DNA of 64,000 nucleotides, from NCBI GenBank assembly GCA_026874595.1, contig CM049309.1:48964079-49028078 (forward strand), read 5' to 3'. The DNA is from Sipunculus nudus (Eukaryota; Annelida; Sipuncula; Golfingiida; Sipunculidae). Made by a program: the position numbers and the translations under genes. Of the stretch, positions 21,682-33,235 are shown piece by piece. Every line of letters starts with the position of its first letter. Position 1 is the first letter of the stretch. Under the pieces are notes generated by a model. That model was not told the origin of the DNA and searched no databases. It saw only the letters and a list, made by a program, of their open reading frames with translations.

Positions 21682-22521
21682 TTAAAAGGGACATAATCAG
21701 GAGCAATATTATGCCTTTTCTTTAACACTATCAGTTCAGTTTTGCTTTTCGTTTCTCAGCAAACCCATCCCAGCACACAGTATCATACGCTCTGAACACA
21801 GCGCGTTACCTCCCGGCACAGTGACCTTCCACTCACACGCTGTGGGAAATAGCAGGATTTTTAAGGTTTGGCAACACTAAGTCAGTTTGCGCCAGATAAA
21901 TTAAAATCCGATTGGCTCTGCGTTTTAAAAAAATCTGCAGAACTGGTAGATGAAATCTGATTGGCCTAGCGCGCGTGTACAGACATAGTTATGCGGGGCA
22001 AGCTCGTGCGGCGCGCAATACAGGAAACAGCAGGCAGCGGGGGATAACTGACCTCAGACAAGTCAGTATAAAGACTGTGTTGAAAGCTGACGATTGCATC
22101 GTGTGTATTCCAATGGGCGTGAAAAGAGTCAGTGTTACCAAGCGTTTTCCACAGCAGTTTAAAGTGAACGGTACCTCGAAGACCATCCGTTTCTGCTAGC
22201 GATACCTGCAATGTGTTTGGTTAAATATAACGCAGGGGGAATTCCAAAGAGACAGCACCGCCTAGTGGCCAAACCTTACCGGCAAGCGCGATTTAATGCA
22301 GCGGTTAGTGTAGCGAATAGTTGAGCGTAGCGTTGCCGCTGCTGATGGAGCGTAACAGTATCAGTACCCCGCAGACGGCTGCTTAACACATTGTTATTGC
22401 TCTGCGTGTTGGTAACCACAGTCCAGTTTGTTTGTTTATCATAAAAAGACCGCGTGAAAAGAGGTCTGATTGTGAGCCATCCAGTGTTTTATCCAGCGGG
22501 AACATGTATTACATTTTTTTG
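21682..22521 (+). repeat. Dispersed repeat D, long copy
   Basis: Both ends match 51396-51665. The start shares CATAATCAGGAGCAATATTA and TATCAGTTCAGTTTTGC. The end shares CTGCGTGTTGGTAA, GATTGTGAGCC and TGTATTACATTTTT. About 570 bp of middle sequence here, including a GC-richer block at 21965-22350 with open frames on both strands, is absent from the other copy. No terminal inverted repeat or target duplication was found. A non-autonomous transposon with an internally deleted relative is likely. Confidence 0.62.
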
Positions 22522-22559
22522 GACCATAGCATCTATGATGCTCATGTATTTCATTTTAG

Positions 22560-24500
22560 TTATATATATTTTAAACTTATCTATTAATTCGTTGTGAGAT
22601 AAAAAAAAACATATCTCCAGTATGCTTGGTGATATCTTTAATACTTGTTATTCCTGCTCTGTACATAGCGTTATTGTAGACAATGGTGTTGTGTACTTTT
22701 ATATGAGAATTAAAGAATATTAGTTCTGATAAAATTTCATTACATATATTAACATCTTGAAAGTTATATGTACCCCAAATCTCAAATACTTCTTTCAAGA
22801 AAGTATGATATGTGTTCTTGAAGTAACTGAAATATTGTGATTTTAGATTGCATTTTAATATGAGGGGACCTATTTTTTTAAGCTGCACATTAACTATTTG
22901 TCCCCATCCATTATCAATTGGACCAGAAATAAATCTTTTGATCCATCGAAGTTTAAAAGCTTCCATTTTAGATTTTAAATGAATCATATCTAGCCCACCT
23001 TTTTTTTTAATTTCTGCAATTAAGGTTGCTCTCTTTTTTTTCCTGCTTACCCCAGATAAACTTAAACAACAGACATTCAGTTTCTTTTATATAAGTGAAC
23101 GGAGGATTTTGGAAGATTTGTAAAGCATAAGTCAACTGTGATAAAAAATTGTGAGATTTTATAATTGTTATTTTACCTGATAGTGTATTAGATCTTGTTG
23201 ACCATATATTTAAAACTGATTTTATTTTACTCAAAATTTTCTTGTAATGATATCTGTCGTTATCCGCCAGTCTGGATGTATGTAAATACCTCAAACTTTA
23301 ATGGGGTCTGTACACCATTTCAATCCGAAATTGCGGATACTCTGATATGTATTTTTGTTATCTTCTATTACTGGCTTTACTTACAGTTTTGTCTTAATTA
23401 ACCCTAAGACCTAATATTTTCTGAAAGTGTTTAAATGTTGAGATTGCTTCTTTTATTGAGTGTTAACCTCCAGTCAGAAACAGAACAGTGTCTTCAGCAT
23501 ATTGGATTACCTTATGTTTCCTGCCTGCAACATTTATTCCTGTTATTTGGGGTTATTACGTATTTTAATTGCTAATATTTTTCAAGCTAAAACAAATAGT
23601 TATGGTGATAGGGGACACCCTTGTCTGACATCACAAGTTATAGGAAAATAATCTGTGGCCCAGCCTCTGTTTATTATGCAACTGTTAATATAGGTGAAAA
23701 GTATGTTTATCCATTTTTTTTATATATTTCCAAAGTTAAATAAATCCCAACTATTTTGAATATATGTCCATTCTAAGGAAACGAAAGCTTTTTCAAAATC
23801 AATTGATATAAGGTAACTTTCAATATTATGTTTTTGAATTGGCAAATAAATCTGTAATTTTGAAAATATTTTCTCCAATATATCTGTTTTAAATAAACCC
23901 GGAAATGTTAAATTGTCTAATACATTCTTAAGTCTATTAGCTAGAGTTTTAGAAAAAAATCTTGTAGTCAGTATTTAACATTGAGAGAGGACGACAATCC
24001 TTTAAAAGTAATGCATCCTTGCCTTTCTTTGGAATTAAGCAGAGAATCCCTTGTCGTAAAATGGATGGTAAGTTGCCTATTTTGAAAGAATGTTTTATTG
24101 CATTTATATAATGTTCTTTTATTTCTTCAGAGAAGACTGTAAAATTCTACCGGCAGACCATTATGTCTAGGTGTTTTATCTAGCTGAAGAGATGTTAGTG
24201 TTGCAAATATTTGTGAACGTGTAAATTCTCGATCACAATCTTGTTTATCATCTGTAGACAATGTTTTGATAATATTTCTAGTTTTATAAAGTTTTTTTCT
24301 AAACTTTTCAACAGTGCCTATTGATGTATATAGAGGCTGGTAGAATCGGCAGTTAAAGATTGATTTTAAAGAGTTAAAAGCTATTTTTCGTGTTAATTCA
24401 ACATGCTTTATTGTTGACTGGTAACCTTTAAGTATAAGATGGTGGATGACAGTATTTAGTTGTAATTATCTATGGTCAGTCATAGATAAAACTAAGTGAC
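22560..24500 (-). pseudogene. Decayed L1/Tx1-like LINE, reverse transcriptase and C-terminal part
   Basis: Read on the minus strand from about 24250 downward, an RT domain is recognisable across several frames. DNGLP-type bases appear as HNGLPVEFY, then LIPKKGKD (about 24020), DFEKAFVSLEW (about 23780), VRQGCPLSPY (about 23610), and IQYAEDTVLFLTGG (about 23495). In that last block the usual YADD catalytic box reads YAED. C-terminal blocks follow, WCTDPIKVWGIYIHPDW (about 23300), then SGKITIIKSHNFLSQLTYA and the FIWGK motif (23007-23200), and DMIHLKSKMEAFKLRWIKRF (about 22930). Frameshifts and stops show it is dead. The endonuclease part is missing; the copy ends near the solo LTR at 24519. 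Confidence 0.9.
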
Positions 24501-24518
24501 AGGAAACCTAGATTAAAC

Positions 24519-24675
24519 TGTTACTAATGCAAATTTGCTCAGGGGAAAACATTGGACCGATCCAGGTTTCGAACCCATGTTGGTTCCGCACAAGTCCGGC
24601 GTACCAACCGTTTCGCTAGAAAAGCAAGCTTCACCAGCGAGACAGTTCGGTCCGCTGATATGTCAACCCGTAACA
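24519..24675 (-). mobile_element. Solo LTR of the TRIM-like family
   Basis: On the minus strand the 157-bp copy starts TGTTACGGGTTGACA and ends AGTAACA. It includes CGGACCGAACTGTC, an A-box region TAGCGAAACGG (one change) and a B-box region GGGTTCGAAACC (one change). There is no adjacent interior or second LTR, as expected after LTR-LTR recombination. No clear 4-5 bp duplication was seen (TAAAC before, ATACA after). Confidence 0.78.
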
Positions 24676-25430
24676 ATACACACAGCCCTATGTCTAACCT
24701 ACTGCTGTGGGTCATACCCTTTGGCTAGTGGGCATTGATTGTACCACCTGCTACTTTGTGGCCAGCTTACAGATGACATCTTTAATTTTTCATCATTACT
24801 GTATATACTGATACATAAGGAAAATCCTGATGAAGAAGCTAATTAATGGTTTGAATATGCCGAACAATATTAAACCGCCTACCCTGATATTACGACAACG
24901 ATATTTTAAATCAAAGAAGGAACAATTAAATTGTGTGTATATTATAAAGTAAAATCACAAAATGTGTCCTGCAACAAGCAAATAAGGAAAAGAATCTATC
25001 GGATTCTGGTAATGTTTTCCAATGTATGTGAAATCTCTTTCTAAATAAATTTCCTTTACAATAGAATCTAATGCATTAAATTAAAACATATTCCCATATA
25101 CATTTCGTATTTTTACTGGGGTGTTCACAAAACGACCACCAAAAAAAACCAAAGGAGAAAGGATTTCAACTGTGGTGGTAACACTCTATTTTTAACATTG
25201 TTATTACAAGATTTTCTGCTCTTGTAATCACTTATATTTTGCTTCTACCCATGGAAAGCAAGGCAGACCTGTTCCATATACAGTGATGTGTGATATGCTG
25301 ACCATTGCAGTCAGGAACAGATTCGAGGTTCCATTAAGAATTCACTATTTTTCCCAGGATTTATAACCTGTCGTTAAGACATAACAGGGAATCTCTGAGG
25401 CTCATAACGAGATTTAACCATTATGTCATT
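24676..25430. other. No recognised features
   Basis: AT-rich sequence without recognised repeats or exons. Confidence 0.45.
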
Positions 25431-25505
25431 GATGCACCGGAGGGTTTCGAACCAGGGACCTTCAGCTCTGAAGTCCAACGCCTTAACCACTAGGCTACGT
25501 CCAAC
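25431..25505 (-). mobile_element. tRNA-derived SINE head (second type)
   Basis: On the minus strand there is a near-perfect A box, TAGCCTAGTGGTTAAGGCG, followed by TTGGACTTCAGAGCTGAAGG and the B box GGTTCGAAACC (near 25444-25454). The D arm pairs (GCCT with AGGC), but the anticodon and T arms do not, so it is a SINE head or decayed tRNA rather than a functional tRNA. The duplication starting at 25471 cuts through it, so a second partial head with the A box only lies at 25979-26010. Confidence 0.65.
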
Positions 25506-26467
25506 CTGGCGTGATCTATCTTCACGCCTGACCTCAAACGGAGCACCCATTCACCTTCGTCTGATGACAAATGGTTTAAAAGTGTTAATATATACGTCGC
25601 ATGTCCAAGGTGTTTTATATACTGTGTATTCGTGATCGAGAGGAGGAATTTCGTATGATAAAAGAAGTTAATTTACCTTCTATAGTGACCGAGAGACATT
25701 TAGAAGACCGTGTTTGGCAGAAGAGGAAGGTATGTTAGCACTAGCCGTAATGATGGTCAGCGTTCATTTCCCTGTAAGACAAAAGAAGTTTGCAAATATG
25801 AGGAACTACTAGAATTATTCAGAAATACAGTTCCTCTTGGACATAAGAAATTCACTTATATGAGTACCTGATGGACTAATTGAGAAATTTTACTTCTTGA
25901 ATAATTGAGAAATACAATTCCTCTTGGATCAAAGAAGTTTGCATATATGAGTAATGACTTAAAAGTGTTAGTCCAAAAAAGTCCAACGCCTTAACCACTA
26001 GGCTACGTCCCACCTGGCGTGATCTATCTTCACGCCTGACCTCAAACGGAGCACCCATTCACCTTCGTCTGATGACAAATGGTTTAAAAGTGTTAATATA
26101 TACGTCGCATGTCCAAGGTGTTTTATATACTGTGTATTCGTGATCGAGAGGAGGAATTTCGTATGATAAAAGAAGTTAATTTACCTTCTATAGTGACCGA
26201 GAGACATTTAGAAGACCGTGTTTGGCAGAAGAGGAAGGTATGTTAGCACTAGCCGTAATGATCGTCAGCGTTCATTTCCCTGTGAGACAAAAGAAGTTTG
26301 CAAATATGAGGAACTACTAGAATTATTCAGAAATACAGTTCCTCTTGGACATAAGAAATTCACTTATATGAGTACCTGATGGACTAATTGAGAAATTTTA
26401 CTTCTTGAATAATTGAGAAATACAATTCCTCTTGGATCAAAGAAGTTTGCATATATGAGTAATGACT
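25471..26467 (+). repeat. Recent tandem duplication, two 489-bp copies
   Basis: Copies 25471-25959 and 25979-26467 have a constant offset of 508 bp. Only three substitutions were noticed: CCAACC/CCCACC after the tRNA-like part, GATGGTC/GATCGTC, and CTGTAAGAC/CTGTGAGAC. A 19-bp joiner (25960-25978) separates them. The near identity shows a recent event or a possible assembly artefact. Confidence 0.93.
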
Positions 26468-26830
26468 GAGAAGAGATCCTACGGGAATGATTGAGATATA
26501 CTATTTCTGTTTGACAAAAGAAAGTGCATATATGAGTAAATAATTGAATTATTTAGCAGAGTTCCTACTGGAATGATTGAGAAATACAACTCCTGTTTGA
26601 AAAAAGAAGTCGGCACACGTGAGGTCCGATTAGAGTGATATCGAAGATGAATTTGTTGAACAAAAGGGGTTTGCGCCTGTATCTGCTGGAATAATAGAGG
26701 GTTGTGCAACGTGGAACAGCTCTTTTGTTTATATAATGGATAGACTGATTTCCTTTTGAGTAAAAAGTGGCGTATGTGTGATCTGCGTGAATCTTGCAGA
26801 TAGAGTGAACTTTCAACGGAACGTCCTGTT
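25775..26830 (+). repeat. Degenerate tandem array, unit roughly 75-90 bp
   Basis: Units share the theme GAGAAATACAATTCCTCTTGG, shortened or altered, followed by AAAGAAGTTTGCATATATGAG. The units become more diverged toward the right, and weak relatives can be followed to about 27390. The 508-bp duplication includes part of this array. Confidence 0.65.
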
Positions 26831-27549
26831 GTTCAAAGAATGTTTGACTTTATGAGAACCGACTTGAACGAACAAACGAAACGTTGACTCCAGCAAGCCT
26901 GGGCACGCACCGGCTGTCTCACCAACGACAGTTCAGAAAAAAAAGTTCAGAAGAATTAGTTCCCAGGTATGAGCCTCCAGATATTGTAGAAACAAAGAGA
27001 AGCGAAGTCTGGGTATATATTTGTAGATGCCACACCAAGGAGAGCGTAGAGGTATCCAGGACGCCTTCAAAGATTATCTCCAGAACATCCAGCACTGAGG
27101 TCAAGACGAGAAGTCAGACGAACTAGCAGAACAGCAGCAACCACGTCCACTCTGTGATGAACGCCTGAACACCCTACGCACCTGCAAACAGTTTGGCACG
27201 AGTCTAGAACCTTTATTTTGAATGAGAACCTTCCGGAGTCTTCAGGCAAATGGGTTTTAAGTTGGATAAAAGAGATTAAGTACATACTTGCGTGACCAAG
27301 GCAATTTCTCATTGAACAAAAGAGGCATGTGAGTACAATGTGAATAACAATGGGGCTAAACCAGAGGATGGATATTTCGTTTGACAAATGAAGCACCAGC
27401 TGGACACGGGCCCAGAATTTAAATTCGCCTTTTGGCTTCTCGAACATGCCAGAGGGGTTTGGGACGCTGTCGGACAATCTTGTAATTAAATTCCGACGTA
27501 AAACCCTTCTGAAGTAGGAGTATATGTTACTTATAAAAGGTGACGAGCC
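26831..27549. other. Weakly repetitive, otherwise unrecognised
   Basis: Contains faint relatives of the preceding array (GTTCAAAGAATGTTTGACTT, TTGAACAAAAGAGGCATGTG). Opposite-strand frames at 26884-27126 and 27067-27477 show no domain. Confidence 0.4.
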
Positions 27550-27778
27550 ATAAAACTATGGCTTGAATATTTAATTTTCGTACAGTTCTATGCAGAATGT
27601 AATGAGGTGAATATTACCCCTCCAAGCAGTCCGAAATAACCACCAGGGCACCCTTTCTTTCATTGGCTACAGATTATAGGATGATTGAATTACATCTATA
27701 TGCCTTTTTTAGATTATGCTACCTACATATTATTTTAAAGCCGCCTGCCATAATAGCTAGACCACAGCGAGCTGAACG
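27550..27778 (+). repeat. Direct repeat E, copy 1 (229 bp)
   Basis: Starts ATAAAACTATGGCTTGAATA and ends CACAGCGAGCTGAACG. It aligns over its full length with 28036-28262, with about 90 percent identity by eye. Confidence 0.92.
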
Positions 27779-28035
27779 TTTGTTTCATTTTGCGGGATTA
27801 TGCCCGATTAAGCTGAATAATTAATAATTTTAATATTTCCCCATTAGGTGCCCCTATTTCTTTTGTGCTGCAAGGTCCTCCATGCCTGTGACCCTTTTTC
27901 AGGAGGCGCGTCGGGGATTTTTACTGGCCTGTTAAGACCGTGGCCAGAGCGCATGTCCTGCCCGAAAGGCATTTCCGTGCAATACGCGGTCACGCGGGTT
28001 CAATATAAACCCATTGATCCCACATATCCATTGTT

Positions 28036-28262
28036 ATAAAACTATGGCTTGAATATTTTATTTTCGTACAGTTCTATACAGAGTGTAATGAGGTTGATAT
28101 GACCCCTCCAAGCAGTCCCAAATAAGCACTGGGGACCTTTCTTTCATTGGCTACAGATTATAAAATTATTGATCTACATCTATATGCCTTTTTTAGATTA
28201 TGCTACCTACATATTATTTTAAAGCCGCCTGCCCTAATAGCTAGACCACAGTGAGCTGAACG
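28036..28262 (+). repeat. Direct repeat E, copy 2 (227 bp)
   Basis: Same orientation as 27550-27778. The 257 bp between the copies are moderately GC-rich (27850-28010) and not repeated here, so the structure could be a duplication with a 486-bp period. An LTR pair is less likely because the ends lack TG...CA. Confidence 0.92.
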
Positions 28263-29958
28263 GTCCTCACGGCTCAGTGACCTGACATCATGAATATTAG
28301 TAGGACTCTTTGACCTTATGCGAGTACCCTGTGGGGCTGATGATATCGAACGTGATGAACATCGCTCTTCTGCTTTATTTATTGCAGAATCTTCAACATT
28401 ATTAATTCAAAACGCTAATGTTCATAATACCATCGTTCGGCTGGAAGCCTCGTCTGAAAGTGTTTGATTTCTGACCATAAAGAAAGTATTAAATGAACAA
28501 ATATGACCTGAATCCAAAGTCGGAAGTATCAAGAATTAATTATTTACGAAGACAATGTGTTTCTCTTTGAAAAGGCAGTGAAGCAGTCCGATGGGCGCGC
28601 TGTTTATTCGGCATTAGTTACCTTTTAAGTGTCAGCGTTGGCATTTATTGTCAACTCTAACGATTAAGCCAGCGTTTTGTTATTATGTATAAATCTATGT
28701 AGGTTAATATACGAGCCGCCTCTGTTGTTTGCTAAAGTTGGCTGTTACATCAAAATTTCGTTCTTAATAAAAATTGTAAAATTTAAAAAAAAGGCATCCC
28801 GGCATCATAAGCTGATAAAGGAAGATTAATAATTCATTATTGAAACTGGGATGCTTGAAAGAAACTAGTTCAGAGCCCATAGGAAATCGGCTTTTATGTG
28901 TGCTGCTAGCAGCTTTGTTGCCAATACACCCTTCACGCTGGCTGTAAATAGATATTTGTGCGCTAAACGTCCTAACAAGACGTCATTACCAACTTAACGA
29001 GTAGAAATATATTGAAGATTGAGAAATCATTGTTAAGGCACTGCCTTGATCAATCAAAAATAAAAATCATATGAAATAACAGGAAGGAAAATTACTAGAT
29101 TCATTCGAGTTGAATTTCATTATTTTTGCTATCTGAATAACGGATGGTGATGGGTGCTAAATATAGAAACTTCGTAATTGGATCTCGTGATACGGTGACT
29201 GGACACCTAAAGTTGCTCACTCCAATATATGGGAACAAACCGTCCCTGTCATACGAAGGCAATCACTCACCACCTCAATGTGGTGATTATGTGCTTTGGA
29301 ATGTTAGCGACAAGTCACAGATAAACAAAACCAGATGCAGGCCAACATAAAAAATAATTGCTCTATAGAGTCACTGCTCCTGTCTTTCATGGATATGTTT
29401 GTGTGTGAATGAGCACCACTCTTAAAGTCCTTGGTATTGATTTTGTAGATCTTGCCCAAATTTCTTCAAGGAAATAGTTATGGGCATTTATATTGCAAAC
29501 ATCATCAATTAAAAATTATGAAATATATTGTGTTGTTCATGCCATTTCAAGAATTGTTACAATTTTTTTCCTTTCTGCAGCTTTCTGTTTCATTTTGTTC
29601 CCAAAAGATTCAAACAAAACTCAATATTTTTGGTCAAAGATGCCCTAGAACAATTTATATATTCTTTGGTGTGGCCTAGTTGAATACGACTTAGTTAACA
29701 CTGCTGGTCCCATTAAATATTACATCATGTCAGCCATCAATAAGTTCAGAAGGCGATTGAACTTAAAACCGGGTGTTAGAGAAAATTCAAGGCTTGTATG
29801 TGAAAACGTGTGTCTTAATTTACTGCACAAGACAGTTGTCAAATAGATGAAGGGAAAAGGATCTTTTGGTCCGTCCATGTAGGGAAATATCATTTATTAA
29901 TATGCGTTTAATGACAGGAAAAATAAAATAATATTAAGTTTCTGGATCTGAACCTAGT
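28263..29958. other. No recognised features
   Basis: AT-rich DNA with two frames of 68-75 codons (29144-29350 and 29452-29679) lacking domains. Confidence 0.45.
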
Positions 29959-30399
29959 AGAACTGTTGAACTAGCTCCATTCGTGATTGATGAAAAAACT
30001 CATGTGAACAGCTGGATTGACAAACCTCCTACGGCCAGTCGGCTTTATTGTGACTTTACCAAGGGCCCTGTGGTACTGGGAGCTACTTCAAACGCTATTA
30101 CTTTAGCCATTTTGCAATTTCCCAAGAGCCTGGATTTCGGAGACTTTGTGAAAGGAGACCGACATTTTAAGTATTTATTAATGCACTTCATACGTAACTC
30201 ATACTGCCGTTGGTTACGGTATGAATTTTACAAATCAAGTAAACAATGGGGAGAACAGTTTATAATTCAGGGCACCAGACCTCAGAGAAGCTCTCTAGTG
30301 CTGGAGGAGGAAATAAAGGCCAGGCAGCCATTTATGTATTTCCAGATTCTGCATAAGGTCCTACAAAGGATAATAGAGGTCAAGGGGTCACTACAATAG
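29959..30399 (+). CDS. Unrecognised open frame, about 147 codons
   Basis: The frame is open from just after a TAA at about 29936 to a stop at 30399. It lacks an early ATG: the first Met codon lies well inside, and a GTG lies at 29983. It has balanced amino-acid content with aromatic and hydrophobic residues (for example GPVVLGATSNAITLAILQF). No domain recognised. Its upstream edge has no strong polypyrimidine tract. It might be an exon, a gene fragment or a piece of a mobile element. Confidence 0.22.
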   Translation, partial: RTVELAPFVIDEKTHVNSWIDKPPTASRLYCDFTKGPVVLGATSNAITLAILQFPKSLDFGDFVKGDRHFKYLLMHFIRNSYCRWLRYEFYKSSKQWGEQFIIQGTRPQRSSLVLEEEIKARQPFMYFQILHKVLQRIIEVKGSLQ

Positions 30400-33235
30400 A
30401 GGTCAGGAGGTCAGAGGAATATGGCCGGTTCCGGTTATATCAGTATATCCACACGCTGACAAGGGGTCAAATTGATCAGTCCGGGTTATGTTGTATCGTT
30501 ATGCCCTTAGTACAATGAAAATGGGTTATCACCATCTAAAATTGGTTTATAACGTACTGAAACTGGAAATCTGAAAGCCTATAAGGATTTTCTTGTGTCA
30601 TACTATTATACAGACCATTAAAAAAATCTGTCTGATATTCAGTATTCTGGTTTACCCATTTTACCAACGATTTATCGTTTATCTTAGTGCAGAAACAGTC
30701 CTGATAGATGATTAAGCCTCTCTGTCTTTATAATTTAGACAACTACAATAAATTTCCCTAATTTTGTTACAGAATTACTGTCATAATGATCATAATTGTA
30801 ACAACAAGTTTTAATTATTTCACCATTTTATCTCAATTCAGACTGTTAGAAATCCAGTTCTGACGGTATCAAATGTATTTCGCCATGATATGTAAACCAC
30901 ATTCCAGAATGATTAATGAATGCCAACATTCCATTGGGTGCAATTACTCATTTAATGTGGAATTGTCTGAAACACGAAGCTGAAGGCGCATATTGTGTAA
31001 ACATTTAAATAATTTGTAATTAATTTTTCGTATTAGATTTATAATTTATTTTTCTCATCTAGTAGATGAGATATTTCCTAATGAGAATTAGAACTCAATT
31101 CAGGAGAAGGAAGGTGAGTTAGTCCTTTTGATTATGTAATTAACAAGTCGATAAAATAAAAAACAGAAACGGATATCTTCACCATTTACCATGAAATTTA
31201 CTCAAAGTATGTATGAAAACATTTATGTGAGGCGTTCCAATTGAACTGATGGGACCTAATTTGTGTCATTTTTCTAGTCCTGCCGAAAACTGCACAGCAG
31301 TGGATAGGAAGCCCATACTATTACAACGCTATTTCTGAACATCGTCGTTATAAAATAGGTCTGAGTGACGGATTAATACAAAATAATACGTGAATGTATA
31401 CTAAACAATACGTGTCTCTCATTTTCATGGTGGCTGTTTTTCTATCCTGCCACATGTCCCCCACATAATCCACGGGGGACAATGTTTTAATTCAACAACA
31501 CGCTGAGGTAATTTACCAACATGCTGAATTATATCAGTTTCTTCTTCGCACGTGGTGGTGGTAACTGTTAAAGAGTTAACATGCAGACGGCTGGTCCAGT
31601 TACCTTTTAAATTGTTTGTGAACCGTGCTGCATCGTAACAAGTTTTGACAATCTTGTTTTCCTCATCTAGATGTTCAGCGTAGTTTCGGACATTGCATGG
31701 AGTGAAACTCTGACACCCCCTTCAGACTGTTAGATGGACAAAAGTGCCCCCTGGTGTCGGAAAACATTATTTTCATGCACTTCGATAATGTCTGAAATAC
31801 TGTTGATTATGATACTCGTCCTGTCTCAGGTGGAAGAAGAACATTGCTTACATTATCATAGTATGCTCAATACAAATATTTCCCTTATAATGCACAATTA
31901 AACTGATACTATATTCTGATTTTCCATCAGGCCAAATAAGTGCCCAGGAAGTTAACATGTCAATGTGGGCCTCCCTTCTCAATCAAAGTCCGAGTAACAG
32001 GAATGATGAGGGATTTGCTGCGACATTGGTTTTATTTCTCTAACTTTTCCGGTAATTACGCTTCATTATTGTCTACCTGATTCCGACAGATTACGTGAAA
32101 AGGTTTTACAGATTTTCTCGTAGTCGTTGAAATCAGCTGCTAACCAATCTGGGAAATCCATTCAGAACTGGATCACATGCAATTTTGACACGAAAAGTGA
32201 TGGCAAATAGCAAACAGCTCCTTTTATATTTAGAGCGAGCGTTTAACAATGTTTTCAAATAGTTCGGTAACATTCATTGTCCTGGAATGAGGTGTGAATG
32301 AAACTACAGTAAAATATCCAAAAGCCCATTAATTGGTCCAGAAGAAGTCCGTCAGTGCACATCAGTAGCTTCCTAAAGCACTTCCGCTTCCCGTTAAAGG
32401 AATGAAAATATTAAAGCTACGACAAGGCCTCAGGCCAGGGGCTTTGAAATGAACTAAACCACTGAGTCTCTTGAGTGCGGAACAAGATCTCTCTATTGTA
32501 CTTACGGTAATATTGTTTTTTTACCTTAAAGACAAAGCATAATAAATCTTGTTCACACCCCAGGCACTGGCAGGCCCGAAGGACTAAACGTCAGAAGACT
32601 TTGTAGAAAACTGAATAATGGTGTTCGTTTACCATGATAATCAAGGCTGTTTTATTATTAATTTGACTGAGACGCTTTGGGTTTCAAACAAATATTTTAA
32701 CACATGTGGAGAATTAAATCCTCGCAAATGAACTATAATCACGATTTTCCATTAAGCAGAAATCATGGCAATTTCCAGATTCTACACGGAGCTTAAAAAT
32801 AATCGATGTTTATAGTTAAGTTGTCTATACTGGTTATTAACTGATAGCGAAAATCCTAAATTACCGTCCAGATATAATAGGCTAAGGGTTTCTTTTGCCC
32901 TCTTTCTCAAGCTCATTAATACATCGTGCTAATGCTGCTCAATGAAGCCAACTGGGTCCCGTCTATTAAATAATTCCATACGCAGAGTAAACACACAAAA
33001 AGGTATCGTCAACGTTCAAACTGTCCTAAATTATTTCTTACTTTTTTTTAATATATCAGAAAACCAGAGGTATTCATGGGGAATATCCGGGTGAACGGGG
33101 CTGTTATTACTAGATCTTCCGCACGTTACGTCATGCTATACGTAGGAATATGTGATGATGAGCGCAGAACACGTTTAATTGTTTGTTGGATGTCCAGCTT
33201 AATGTGAAAGATTGATTTAAAACGGAGCAAGCGAG
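30400..33235. other. AT-rich stretch, nothing recognised
   Basis: No repeats, RNA genes or plausible exons seen. No frame reaches 60 codons. Confidence 0.5.

Noticed and set aside
21966-22211. Overlapping open frames on both strands
   Set aside because: The frames are open because the block is GC-richer and short. There is no domain, and the block lies inside dispersed repeat D.
25431-25505. Functional tRNA gene on the minus strand
   Set aside because: The A and B boxes are good, but the anticodon and T stems do not pair and the acceptor ends do not match.
27550-28262. LTR pair of a retroelement
   Set aside because: The repeats lack TG...CA ends, and no primer site or purine tract was seen in the 257 bp between them.
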